From NCBI GenBank assembly GCA_964391735.1, contig CAYMNF010000003.1, positions 1 through 64,000 of the forward strand: 64,000 nucleotides of DNA, given 5' to 3'. Position numbers and translations under genes: made by a program. Of this stretch, positions 26,871 through 35,415 are shown piece after piece. The notes under the pieces are model-generated. The model did no database searches. It was not told the origin of the DNA and was given only the letters and a program-made list of their open reading frames with translations. The DNA is from CAG-1031 sp964391735 (lineage in GTDB: Bacteria; Bacteroidota; Bacteroidia; Bacteroidales; Muribaculaceae). The first letter of the stretch is position 1; each line of letters opens with the position of its first letter.

Positions 26871-29800
26871 TTAGAAGTTGCAAACCACGCCCAGGGTGTA
26901 GGTTGTGGGGTTGGGATAGAGGCTGTTGTCAACACCGTTGTAAACCTCGGGGTCACAACCTTTATATTTGGTGATGACGAAGGGGTTCTCAACAACACCG
27001 AATATACGCACTGACATCTTGCCGCTGAGCAGGTTGTTGAAGGTGTAGCCCAGTGAGATGTTGTCGCAACGCAGGAAGGAAGCGTTCTGTACAAAGTAGC
27101 TTGACAGATAGTGGTGGCCACCAACGCCGTCATAGAGGAATGCGTCGGTCAGCAGGTTGTTCCAACCATATTGCCACATGGTGGTGGTGATGGTGCGGTC
27201 TGCACGCGGGGTGTTGTAAACATAGTTGCCGATGTTGGCACGCAGGGTGAAGCCCAGATCCCAGTTCTTATAGTTGAAGCTGTTGTTCCAAGAAACGGTG
27301 AAGCGGGGAGCGGGGTTGTGGTAGTAGATAAGGTCCTCATCGCTGATGACACCGTCGCCGTTCTGGTCAACGAATACACCGGGGATTGGGTTGTTGTCGT
27401 CGTCATAAACCTGCTCGAAGACGCGGAATGCGCGCGGAGCCTCGTCAACGGTGAACCAGCAGAGTGTACCACCCTGTCCTGCGGGAAGACCCTCGGCGGG
27501 GGTAGCGTCTGAGGCGTTGTCACCGGTCAGTGAGGTGATCTTTGAGTCGTTAAATGCCCAGTTGATACCGGTTGTCCAGGTGAAGTCATTGGTGACAACG
27601 GGTTTGGCGCTTACGGTTACCTCGACACCGGTGTTACGCAAGTTACCGATGTTTGAGCTGAGCTTGGCAGCGGTACCCATACCGAACAGCGGTGCGCTGT
27701 AGAGCAGGTCTTTGGTCTGACGCAGATACCAGTCAACGTTGGCGGTCAAACGGTTGTTGAAGAAACCGAAGTCCAAACCAACGTTCCAAGTTGTGGTCTC
27801 CTCCCACTTAAGGTCAGCGTTGTAGGCGTTGGGGTAGAGAGCCTCTGACCACGGGCCGTTGAGGCCGCTGTTCAAGCCGGGATAGTTGTTGTTGTTCAAT
27901 GACCATGAGTAGATGGGCATGTAGGTGATCCAGCTAAAGGCATCCTGTTGGCCGGTAACACCCCAGCCGGTACGCAGTTTCAGGTCATTCCACCATCCGC
28001 GAACATCGTCAAATACGGGCTCCTCGCTGATGCGCCAACCAAGGGCCAGTGAGGGGAACAGACCCCAACGGTTGTCCTTAGCAAAGCGTGAGGTAGCATC
28101 GTCACGCAGGGTGAAGGTGACCAGGTAGCGGTCCATGAAGGTGTAGTTCAAACGACCGAAGAATGAGATCAGCTGCAAGGGAGCTGCCCATGCGTTGTGT
28201 GAACCGGGGATGCGTGAGTGGATGTTGGCTGCTGAAGCCTCGTCCCACTGCAGGTCATACTTGCCGTCAACCATGGGTACAGCACCGGTGGCATCTACCT
28301 GGTAACCACGGGTGTATACAAAGCCGTCCTCATGACCCAGGTATGAGAAGCGCTGCCACTCATAACCGGCCATTACGTCCAGATTACTCTTGATGGCCTC
28401 AAACTCCTTGCGATAGTTCAGGTAGAAGTTGAGCAAGGTGTTGCGGTTGAGCTGATACCATGAGTAGTGGGTACCGGCTGCGGTTGAGCCCATACCTGAC
28501 AGGGTGGTGTTTGACCATTGGTCGCGACCGCCGGGCAGGTTCCAGGTGTTGCGGTTATTCTCTGATACCTCATAACCGAGGTTCAGGTTCAGGTGCAACT
28601 CGGGGAGGAAGTGCAGAGCGTAGTCAATCTGCAGGTTACCTGTTGATGAATAGGTCTCGGCACGTTTCTTATAGTTTACAAAAGATTGCAGGGGGTTGCT
28701 TTTACCTTGGCCCTGGTCACCCTGGGTGAGGTCATAGTACAGACCGTTGTAGAGTGTGCCCACTGAGTTTGCTGTCATGGCATAGTTGCCATAGATGGGG
28801 GCAGTGGGGTTGTATGAGTAAGCTGAGGCGAGGGCGCCCTCGTTGCCCCAACCTTTGATGCGCATATAAGTACCGGTAACGTTGGCGTTAACTTGCAGCA
28901 AGCCGTTGAAGAACTTCGGTGACAAAGAGATGCCCACGGTTGTGCGCTGTACATCGTTGTCGCGAATGATACCCTCATTGTTTGCCCAAGAAGCGCTGAC
29001 GCGGTAGGGGAGCCATTTGGCGGTACCGGCAACACTCAGGTTGTAGTCCTGTGAGAAGGCTGTGCGGAGAACCTCATCCTTCCAGTTGGTCTCACCGTCA
29101 AAAAGTGAGTTCAGGTTTGCAGCCTCGCTGTCGGCATAGAGCTCTTTGGCAAGTGCGCGATACTCATCGGCACCCATCATCTTCAGGGTCTTGCGGGCCT
29201 TGGCAAGGTGCCAGTTGGCGGCAAAGGTTACCTTGGGGGCACCGCTGGCACCCTTCTTGGTGGTAACGATGATCACACCGTTAGATGCACGGCTACCGTA
29301 GATGGCGGTGGCTGAAGCATCCTTCAGGATGGTCATTGACTCAATGTCATTGGGGTTGAGCATTGACAGGGCGTTGATGCCGGTGCCGTTTACAAGCTCG
29401 GTATTGCTCTGGGGCACACCGTCAATAACGATCAACGGGTCATTACCGGCAGAGATTGATGAACCGCCACGGATACGGATGGTTGCGGTACCGGTAGGGT
29501 TACCACCGTTGGTGGTCACAGTCACACCGGGTGAGGCACCGACCATAAGGTCCTGTACTGAGTTGGCGATACCGGCTTCCAGTTCGTCAGGGCGGATAAC
29601 GGCCACCGAACCGGTTGCGTCTGATTTCTTAACTTGGCCGTAACCAATGGCAACCACCTCGCCAAGCATCACTGAGTTCTCTGACAGGGTGATGTTGAGG
29701 TTGGTTTGACCGGCAACAGCCACGTCCTTCGGGTTCATGCCCACATAGGACACAAGCAAGGTAGCAGAGGCGGGCACGTTCAGATGGAATTTGCCGTCAA

Positions 29801-29987
29801 AATCGGTGGCAGTTCCGTTTGATGTACCTTTTTCCACCACACTCGCACCGATGAGAGGCTCACCGGCGTCGTCGACCACGGTGCCGGTCACCGTAATCTT
29901 CTGCGCTAAAGCGGGAAGGGTCAGACTCATCACCATGACGATGACAAGTATTGCCTTCCGACTCATCTGAAAACAAATGTTCTTCAT
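26871..29987 (-). CDS. SusC/RagA family TonB-linked outer membrane transporter
   Basis: A 1038-residue TonB-dependent glycan importer. A signal peptide (ending LPALAQ) is followed by a carboxypeptidase-like regulatory domain (about 30-115; TGTVVDDAGEPLIGASV), a plug domain with VQDLMVGASPGVTV and DPLIVIDGVPQSN, and a 22-strand barrel ending TYTLGVVCNF. There is no N-terminal STN signalling domain, so control by an anti-sigma partner is unlikely. It heads the susCDEF-like operon. A -7 box lies about 160 nt upstream. Confidence 0.95.
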   Translation of the reverse strand: MKNICFQMSRKAILVIVMVMSLTLPALAQKITVTGTVVDDAGEPLIGASVVEKGTSNGTATDFDGKFHLNVPASATLLVSYVGMNPKDVAVAGQTNLNITLSENSVMLGEVVAIGYGQVKKSDATGSVAVIRPDELEAGIANSVQDLMVGASPGVTVTTNGGNPTGTATIRIRGGSSISAGNDPLIVIDGVPQSNTELVNGTGINALSMLNPNDIESMTILKDASATAIYGSRASNGVIIVTTKKGASGAPKVTFAANWHLAKARKTLKMMGADEYRALAKELYADSEAANLNSLFDGETNWKDEVLRTAFSQDYNLSVAGTAKWLPYRVSASWANNEGIIRDNDVQRTTVGISLSPKFFNGLLQVNANVTGTYMRIKGWGNEGALASAYSYNPTAPIYGNYAMTANSVGTLYNGLYYDLTQGDQGQGKSNPLQSFVNYKKRAETYSSTGNLQIDYALHFLPELHLNLNLGYEVSENNRNTWNLPGGRDQWSNTTLSGMGSTAAGTHYSWYQLNRNTLLNFYLNYRKEFEAIKSNLDVMAGYEWQRFSYLGHEDGFVYTRGYQVDATGAVPMVDGKYDLQWDEASAANIHSRIPGSHNAWAAPLQLISFFGRLNYTFMDRYLVTFTLRDDATSRFAKDNRWGLFPSLALGWRISEEPVFDDVRGWWNDLKLRTGWGVTGQQDAFSWITYMPIYSWSLNNNNYPGLNSGLNGPWSEALYPNAYNADLKWEETTTWNVGLDFGFFNNRLTANVDWYLRQTKDLLYSAPLFGMGTAAKLSSNIGNLRNTGVEVTVSAKPVVTNDFTWTTGINWAFNDSKITSLTGDNASDATPAEGLPAGQGGTLCWFTVDEAPRAFRVFEQVYDDDNNPIPGVFVDQNGDGVISDEDLIYYHNPAPRFTVSWNNSFNYKNWDLGFTLRANIGNYVYNTPRADRTITTTMWQYGWNNLLTDAFLYDGVGGHHYLSSYFVQNASFLRCDNISLGYTFNNLLSGKMSVRIFGVVENPFVITKYKGCDPEVYNGVDNSLYPNPTTYTLGVVCNF

Positions 29988-30117
29988 GCAAGAAACTTTT
30001 TTGAAAGTGTTTTGGTTTTGGTAAGATTTATAATGGATTTTTTAGGATTTCCAAGGAATTATGTACTTGATTGTAAGGAATTGATGACAAATTGCCACAC
30101 ACGAAGACACGAAATTA

Positions 30118-30135
30118 TACAGGCCGCGGCCTGTA
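30118..30135. promoter_or_regulatory. 18-bp perfect palindrome in the susC leader (operator candidate)
   Basis: TACAGGCCGCGGCCTGTA is self-complementary over all 18 bases. It lies about 3-20 nt downstream of the predicted susC transcription start. Its position suits a repressor operator or a 5'-end mRNA hairpin. GC-rich sequence in an AT-rich region is notable. Confidence 0.5.
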
Positions 30136-30143
30136 AACGCCTA

Positions 30144-30151
30144 CAAATATA
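30144..30151 (-). promoter_or_regulatory. -7 element of the susCDEF-like operon
   Basis: Minus-strand TATATTTG matches TAnnTTTG. No TTTG is found 19-21 nt upstream, which suggests an activator-dependent promoter. Confidence 0.55.
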
Positions 30152-30285
30152 GGTTGAAGATTTTATTTTGTCCCTCTTGCCCGTTTAAATTAGCGGACAA
30201 CATCAGGTCTTTTAACATACTTTAACGATTGCGCCTGTAACTTCTGCCCCGCGTTTCCGTAACCTCACACGCCTTGTCGTTTCTT

Positions 30286-30318
30286 TTTGTGGCTTTAGCG
30301 TTTTTTTATTTAATTTTG
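30286..30318 (+). promoter_or_regulatory. pta-ackA promoter
   Basis: TTTG (30286-30289), 21-nt spacer, TAATTTTG (30311-30318). The pta ATG follows 22 nt after the -7 box. Confidence 0.75.
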
Positions 30319-30340
30319 CCGTAAAATATAACCCTACCCC

Positions 30341-31354
30341 ATGAAACTATTTGAAAAGCTAACCAAAAAAGCGCGCGAGGACCGTCAGCGCATTATACTT
30401 GCCGAGGGTAACGAACCCCGCACACTCACAGCTGCAGACCGCCTGATTGCCGACCGCCTGGCAGACATCACACTTGTAGGCGACCCCGAGGAGATACACA
30501 AAATGGCCCGTGAGATGGGCCTCAATCATATCATTGAGGGCGCAAAAATTCTGAATCCCAATGACGAGGCCGTTATCGACCGCTATGCCCCGCTGTTGTA
30601 CAGCCTGCGCAAGAACAAGGGGATGACCGAGGAGCAAAGCCGCATCACCGCCGCCAACAATCTGTACTTGGGAGTCCTTGCCGTCAAGGCCGGCGATGCC
30701 GACGGCATGGTGGCCGGCGCAATCAACACCACCGGCAACGTGCTGCGTGCCGCCTTCCAGGTCATCAAGACCGCCCCCGGCATTGAGGTTGTGAGCGGCG
30801 CATACGTTATGGTGCTCCCCGAGGGCTCACCCTACGGCACCGATGGCCTGCTGATATTTGCCGACTGTGCCGTTATTCCCGACCCCACCGCAAAGGAACT
30901 GGCACAGATAGCCGTGGAATCAGCCAAGACCGCCCGCGACATGGTGGACATAGAGCCGCGAGTTGCCCTGCTGTCATTCTCGACAAAGGGTTCAGCCAAG
31001 CATGAGCGCGTCGACAAAGTCATAGAGGCCGGCCGCATAGCCCATGAGATGGACCCCGATTTGGCCCTGGACTGCGAGCTGCAGGCCGACGCCGCCCTGG
31101 TGCCGGTGGTAGCAAGCCTCAAGGCACCCGACTCACCCGTTGCCGGCAAGGCCAACGTGTTGGTATTCCCCTCACTTGAAGTCGGCAATATCGCCTACAA
31201 GCTTGTGCAGCGCCTGGGCGGCGTGCAGGCTGTGGGGCCCGTGCTGCAAGGATTGGCCGCACCCGTCAACGACCTGAGTCGCGGATGCTCGACTGACGAC
31301 ATCTACAACACCGTGATACTTACCTGCAATCAGGCCATTGGTGCAAAACGTTAA
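30341..31354 (+). CDS. pta: phosphate acetyltransferase
   Basis: A 337-residue short-form PTA converting acetyl-CoA and phosphate to acetyl phosphate. It carries AAITTGN-like substrate-loop sequence (VAGAINTTGNVLRAAFQ), VLPEGSPYGTDGLLIFADCA, and the C-terminal NVLVFPSLEVGNIAYKLVQR and GLAAPVNDLSRGCSTDDIYN. There is no N-terminal DRTGG/CobB regulatory extension, so this is the catalytic-domain-only type. With ackA 41 nt downstream it forms the acetate-producing, ATP-yielding fermentation pathway. Confidence 0.97.
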   Translation: MKLFEKLTKKAREDRQRIILAEGNEPRTLTAADRLIADRLADITLVGDPEEIHKMAREMGLNHIIEGAKILNPNDEAVIDRYAPLLYSLRKNKGMTEEQSRITAANNLYLGVLAVKAGDADGMVAGAINTTGNVLRAAFQVIKTAPGIEVVSGAYVMVLPEGSPYGTDGLLIFADCAVIPDPTAKELAQIAVESAKTARDMVDIEPRVALLSFSTKGSAKHERVDKVIEAGRIAHEMDPDLALDCELQADAALVPVVASLKAPDSPVAGKANVLVFPSLEVGNIAYKLVQRLGGVQAVGPVLQGLAAPVNDLSRGCSTDDIYNTVILTCNQAIGAKR

Positions 31355-31395
31355 ACCGGAACCTTATAACCGATAACCACCTGCTTTAGAAAACC

Positions 31396-32598
31396 ATGAA
31401 GATTCTTGTACTAAACAGCGGTAGCTCATCAGTAAAGTATAAACTTATCGACACCTCCACCGATGCCACCCTGGCCGAGGGAGGTGCCGAGAAACTTGGC
31501 CTTGCCGATGCTTTTGTAAAATTTAAACGTCCCGACGGCACCAAGGCCACCGTGGCCCTGAAGCCCAATGCCGGCCACAAGGATGCCATCGAGGAGATTC
31601 TGCGTCTGCTCACCGACCCCGCTGCTGACGGGCCGCTGAAAAACCTCAACGAAATCGAGGCCGTGGGACACCGCCTGGTGCACGGTGCCGACAAGTTTGC
31701 CAAGAGCGTTGTCATCACCGACGAGGTAAAGGATATGATACGCCAATGCTACACCCTGGCGCCGCTCCACAATCCCGCAAACATGACCGGCGTCGAGGCC
31801 ATGGAGCAACTGTTGCCGGGTGTACCCCAGGTGGGTGTGTTTGACACCGCTTTCCACCAGACCATGCCCCCCAAGGCATTCCTCTACCCGCTGCCCTATG
31901 AGTACTATACCGAGGACGGGGTGCGCCGCTACGGTTTCCACGGCACCAGCCACCGCTACGTTTCACAGCGCGCTGCCGAGTTGCTGCAGCAGCCCATCGG
32001 GGAGCTGAAGATGATCACCTGCCACATCGGTAACGGCGGCTCAATAACCGCTGTCGACGGCGGTAAATCGGTTGACACCTCAATGGGCCTGACACCCACC
32101 GAGGGGTTGATGATGGGTACCCGTGTGGGAGACGTTGACCCCGGGGCACTCATATATATAATGAAACAGCACAACCTCACCCCTGACCAACTCAGCGACA
32201 TCATCAACAAGAAGAGCGGCGTGCTGGCAATCTCGGGCCTCTCAAATGACATGCGAGAGATTGAGAACGCCGTTGAGCAGGGCAACGAACGTGCCACCCT
32301 GGCACTGGATATCTACATCAACCGCATCATCAAGTACATCGGTGCCTACGCTGCCGAGATGGGCGGCCTGGATGTGATAGTCTTCACCGGCGGTGTCGGC
32401 GAGAACCAGACCGGCCTGCGTGCCGATGTGTGCCGTCCCCTCGGCTTCATGGGCGTGAAGATTGATGAGCAGCTCAATGCCGTTACCCGCGCCACTGAGA
32501 CCCTGATTTCAGCACCCGACTCGCGCGTGAAGGTGCTTGTTATCCCCACCGATGAGGAGCTGATGATAGCACGCGACACAGCTATGTTGGCCAAGTGA
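31396..32598 (+). CDS. ackA: acetate kinase
   Basis: A 400-residue ASKHA-superfamily kinase that makes ATP and acetate from acetyl phosphate. Signatures are MKILVLNSGSSSVKYKLID at the start, FDTAFHQTMP, GFHGTSHRYVS with the catalytic-site His, HIGNGGSITAV and FTGGVGENQ near the end. It is co-directional with pta and followed by a GGCCGGCC hairpin, so the operon probably ends here. Confidence 0.97.
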   Translation: MKILVLNSGSSSVKYKLIDTSTDATLAEGGAEKLGLADAFVKFKRPDGTKATVALKPNAGHKDAIEEILRLLTDPAADGPLKNLNEIEAVGHRLVHGADKFAKSVVITDEVKDMIRQCYTLAPLHNPANMTGVEAMEQLLPGVPQVGVFDTAFHQTMPPKAFLYPLPYEYYTEDGVRRYGFHGTSHRYVSQRAAELLQQPIGELKMITCHIGNGGSITAVDGGKSVDTSMGLTPTEGLMMGTRVGDVDPGALIYIMKQHNLTPDQLSDIINKKSGVLAISGLSNDMREIENAVEQGNERATLALDIYINRIIKYIGAYAAEMGGLDVIVFTGGVGENQTGLRADVCRPLGFMGVKIDEQLNAVTRATETLISAPDSRVKVLVIPTDEELMIARDTAMLAK

Positions 32599-32625
32599 CC
32601 CCCTGACGCATAATGTACACAATAT

Positions 32626-32656
32626 GGCCGGCCGCAAGAACATGTGGCCGGCCTTT
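32626..32656 (+). terminator. terminator after ackA
   Basis: GGCCGGCC (32626-32633) and an identical, self-complementary GGCCGGCC (32646-32653) can pair across a 12-nt loop, followed by TTTGG. The poly-U tract is short. Confidence 0.55.
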
Positions 32657-32694
32657 GGCGTTATATATAGTGAACGAATAAAATCAGAAACGAT

Positions 32695-32859
32695 ATGGCA
32701 GACAAAAATTTGAACAGAGAGATTGACCGCGCACGTGAGGATTTGCCCGGGGCAGCCATTGATGCTGCCGACGATAACCGCGTTGAAAAGGGTGCTGTGC
32801 GCGCCGATGTCAAAGAGCTGAATGACAATCCGCGCGACACCGACCTCAAGATGCCCTGA
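32695..32859 (+). CDS. small acidic protein of unknown function (54 residues)
   Basis: An ORF of 54 codons starting MADKNLNREIDRAREDLPGA and ending NPRDTDLKMP. It is highly charged and hydrophilic, with no signal or membrane segment and no cysteine, and is probably disordered or helical. Codon use (GCC, GAC, CGC rich) matches the real genes around it. It lies between the ackA terminator and the cotH promoter. I recognise no domain. Existence is supported by composition and context only. Confidence 0.6.
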   Translation: MADKNLNREIDRAREDLPGAAIDAADDNRVEKGAVRADVKELNDNPRDTDLKMP

Positions 32860-32928
32860 AACGGGTAACGCCTTAATAGCCAAAGGATAAAAAGATAGAA
32901 ATACAGAACCGGTATACGCGGGGCGCAT

Positions 32929-32959
32929 TTTGTTGTGCCCCGTTTTTTATGTACCTTTG
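32929..32959 (+). promoter_or_regulatory. promoter of the CotH-family gene
   Basis: TTTG (32929-32932), 19-nt spacer, TACCTTTG (32952-32959). The ATG at 33004 lies about 40 nt downstream, which rules out the in-frame start at 32935. Confidence 0.72.
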
Positions 32960-33003
32960 CCGCCATAGAGATTTATAACATTACTTTTACAGTTTCTGAT
33001 AGT

Positions 33004-34884
33004 ATGAAATTACACAAACTTATGACAGGGATGCTGATGCGTACTGTCGTAATAGCCGTTCTGGCCTTGGGAGCCCTGAGCGGCTTTGCAGCCAACGTGT
33101 ACCTGCGTGGCAGCATGAACGGGTGGGCAGCCAATCGTGACTGGCAGTTTACCACCGAGAATAACCTTGTATATCACCTTGACAACGTCACCGTTAAGGC
33201 CTCTGATACCTGGAAGGTTGCTGACGAGGACTGGAAGGCTGTGAACTATGGCGGAGTAACGGACCTGGAGCCTAATCAGGTCGGTGTTATGACCCCTGTA
33301 GGGGCTAACTGCACCCTGAGCCGCGACTATACCGGTGAGGTCAATTTCTTTTTGCCCACCGGCGAGATAATCTTTGGCCCGGCTCCCGAGGCATGGCTCA
33401 AAAATGACCCCATGTTGCTGACATCGCGCACCTTGCCGGTGCTGTTCATCAACATTTACACCGACGACACCTATACCACTCTTGACCCCACAGTGCTGTC
33501 AAAGGATCTCTCTGACAAGAAATATCGCCCCGGCCAGTATTGGCTGGACGTAAGTGCCTGTGCGTGGGCTGAGGAGGCCGGCTTGGAGAATATCGGCTCA
33601 GAGGCCGAGCCCTTGCCCCTTGAGATGAAAGCACGAGGCAACTGGACCATGGTCGGGTTTGCAAAAAAACCGTTTAAGCTGAAACTCGGCTCAAAGCAGA
33701 CAATGCTCAACATGGGCAAAAAGTCAAAGCATTGGGCCATCCTGGCACATGCCGACGACAACCGCGGATACATGCGCAACTTCACCGGCTTTGACCTTGG
33801 CAAGCGCATCGAGCTGCCCTGGACGCCGAGCCAGCAGCCCATCGAGGTTGTTATCAACGGTGACTACCGCGGGCTGTACTTCCTCACCGAGTCAATACGC
33901 GTTGGTGACGGCCGAGTGCCCATTGAGGAGCTCGCCGACAATGCCACCGACCCCACGCTGTGTTCTGGCGGCTACCTTGTTGAGCTTGACAACTATGATG
34001 AGGAGAACCAGACGCGCCTTGCCGAGGAGGGTTGCAACCCCCGCATACGTTACTATGATGCCCTGCGCATAACCTGGGATACCCCTGAGGAGTATTCTGA
34101 GCTTCAGAAACAGTTCATCAATGAACAATTCACCGCCATCAACAACGCTGTAGGCAGCTGCGATGACGGCAGCATGAAACTTTGGAGCTATGTTGACCTT
34201 GACGATGCCGCCCGCTACTATATCGTCAAAGAGATGATTTCAGACACCGAGGCATACCACGGCTCAACTTACCTGTTCCGCAACCGTGGCGATGAACAGA
34301 AATGGCACTTCTCGCCGCTTTGGGACTGCGGCAACGCCTTCAACGGCCCCACCGATGACTTCTTCTTCTATCACGGCCCGTACGGCAACACGTGGATACC
34401 CTCATTCTACATGAACAAGCCCTTTGTTGACAAGGTAAAGGAGACATGGCAATGGTTTGCCGGCAACAAACTTGACGGTTTCTGGGAGCAGCTTGAGGAA
34501 TATGCCAACTCCCTGCGCACGGCAGCGCAGTATGACCGCCAGCGTTGGGCCGACGTCACTCCCCCGGCCAACGGCACCGACGTTGTTGACAACACCAATA
34601 TGGAGGGTCGCCTTGCCTCCGTAAAGGACAACCTGACAAAGAAGATGCAGTGGCTCAACAAAACATGGGGTGACCCCATCGTTGGTATCGCCGAGCCCGC
34701 TCGCGACACCACCCCGGCCGCCCCGCTGCCCCCCTATCTTGAGGTAGGCCTCAACACCATCACAGCCGGCAGCGATGCCCCCGCTGTGTATTTTGACCTG
34801 ACCGGTCGCCACATTGCCAACCCTGCCGCCGGCTCGGTTGTCATTGAAAAGCGCGGCTCAGAGGTGCGCAAGATTATCTTCTGA
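33004..34884 (+). CDS. CotH kinase family surface protein with sorting-like C-terminal tail
   Basis: A 626-residue secreted protein. Signal peptide about 1-29 (ending LSGFAA). An N-terminal module (about 30-120; VYLRGSMNGWAANRDW) resembles SusE/F-type starch-binding domains. A CotH kinase-like domain (about 150-480) carries MKARGNWTMVGFAKKPFKLK, LAHADDNRGYMRNFTGFDLG and SPLWDCGNAFNG. The last 30 residues (YFDLTGRHIANPAAG, then KRGSEVRKIIF) look like a type IX secretion or Bacteroidales surface-sorting tail. CotH proteins are atypical protein kinases or surface proteins; the target here is unknown. It has its own promoter, and a strong terminator follows. Confidence 0.82.
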   Translation: MKLHKLMTGMLMRTVVIAVLALGALSGFAANVYLRGSMNGWAANRDWQFTTENNLVYHLDNVTVKASDTWKVADEDWKAVNYGGVTDLEPNQVGVMTPVGANCTLSRDYTGEVNFFLPTGEIIFGPAPEAWLKNDPMLLTSRTLPVLFINIYTDDTYTTLDPTVLSKDLSDKKYRPGQYWLDVSACAWAEEAGLENIGSEAEPLPLEMKARGNWTMVGFAKKPFKLKLGSKQTMLNMGKKSKHWAILAHADDNRGYMRNFTGFDLGKRIELPWTPSQQPIEVVINGDYRGLYFLTESIRVGDGRVPIEELADNATDPTLCSGGYLVELDNYDEENQTRLAEEGCNPRIRYYDALRITWDTPEEYSELQKQFINEQFTAINNAVGSCDDGSMKLWSYVDLDDAARYYIVKEMISDTEAYHGSTYLFRNRGDEQKWHFSPLWDCGNAFNGPTDDFFFYHGPYGNTWIPSFYMNKPFVDKVKETWQWFAGNKLDGFWEQLEEYANSLRTAAQYDRQRWADVTPPANGTDVVDNTNMEGRLASVKDNLTKKMQWLNKTWGDPIVGIAEPARDTTPAAPLPPYLEVGLNTITAGSDAPAVYFDLTGRHIANPAAGSVVIEKRGSEVRKIIF

Positions 34885-34907
34885 TAATATACCCAAATAC
34901 CTATACA

Positions 34908-34953
34908 GCCCTTGCCCCGATGTGCTGAAGCACTTGACGGGCAAGGGCCTTTT
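34908..34953 (+). terminator. terminator after the CotH-family gene
   Basis: A 10-bp stem GCCCTTGCCC (34908-34917) / GGGCAAGGGC (34939-34948) with an inner AGTGCTT-type pairing, followed by CTTTTC. The hairpin 3' side overlaps the promoter of the next gene. Confidence 0.75.
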
Positions 34954-34964
34954 CATTATTTTTG
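34933..34964 (+). promoter_or_regulatory. thioesterase promoter (leaderless geometry)
   Basis: CTTG (34933-34936), 20-nt spacer, TATTTTTG (34957-34964). The ATG at 34969 begins 4 nt after the box, so the mRNA should start at or next to the ATG. Confidence 0.65.
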
Positions 34965-34968
34965 CGGC

Positions 34969-35409
34969 ATGACCAACAATCAACCAAGCGTGGATACCGC
35001 ACAATATGCCTTCTCGGTGAAGATGAGTGTCCGGGACTATGAGTGCGACATTGAGGGTATTGTCAACAATGCCAACTACCTGCACTATCTTGAACACACG
35101 CGCCACATGTTCTGCCTTCATGCCGGCTTCACGTTCAACGAGATGCACAGCCGGGGGATCGACCCCGTTCTGCGTCATGCCGATGTTACCTACCTCATCC
35201 CCCTGCGCCCGGACGACACCTTTACATCCTGTCTCAACATCAGCCGAAAGGGTGTGCGATTCCTCTTTACGCAAGACATCTTTCGCGATAGCGACGGCGC
35301 GCAGTGTCTGCATGCGGTCATCACAATTGTGTGCCTTGAGGACGGCCGGCTGGGACGTGGTGAACTGTTGGCCGAGAAGTTTGGCCCGTGGATGAAGAAT
35401 GATGATTAA
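34969..35409 (+). CDS. acyl-CoA thioesterase (hotdog fold, YbgC/FadM-like)
   Basis: A 146-residue single-domain hotdog protein. The signature YECDIEGIVNNANYLHYLEH contains the conserved Asp/Asn pattern of 4-hydroxybenzoyl-CoA/YbgC-type thioesterases, which hydrolyse acyl-CoA or acyl-ACP thioesters. The start ATG 34969 (MTNNQPSVDTAQYAF) is chosen because an upstream extension would cover the terminator and promoter. dprA follows after 6 nt, so the two are likely co-transcribed. Acyl specificity is unknown. Confidence 0.85.
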   Translation: MTNNQPSVDTAQYAFSVKMSVRDYECDIEGIVNNANYLHYLEHTRHMFCLHAGFTFNEMHSRGIDPVLRHADVTYLIPLRPDDTFTSCLNISRKGVRFLFTQDIFRDSDGAQCLHAVITIVCLEDGRLGRGELLAEKFGPWMKNDD

Positions 35410-35415
35410 CTGCCC

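Larger units (their letters stand above)
29988..30340. other. 353-bp divergent intergenic region between susC-like gene and pta
   Basis: AT-rich region without a plausible gene. It holds the susC-side -7 box (30144-30151), an 18-bp perfect palindrome (30118-30135) and the pta promoter (30286-30318). The susC leader is long (about 150 nt) compared with other leaders in the window. Nothing else recognisable is seen. Confidence 0.7.
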
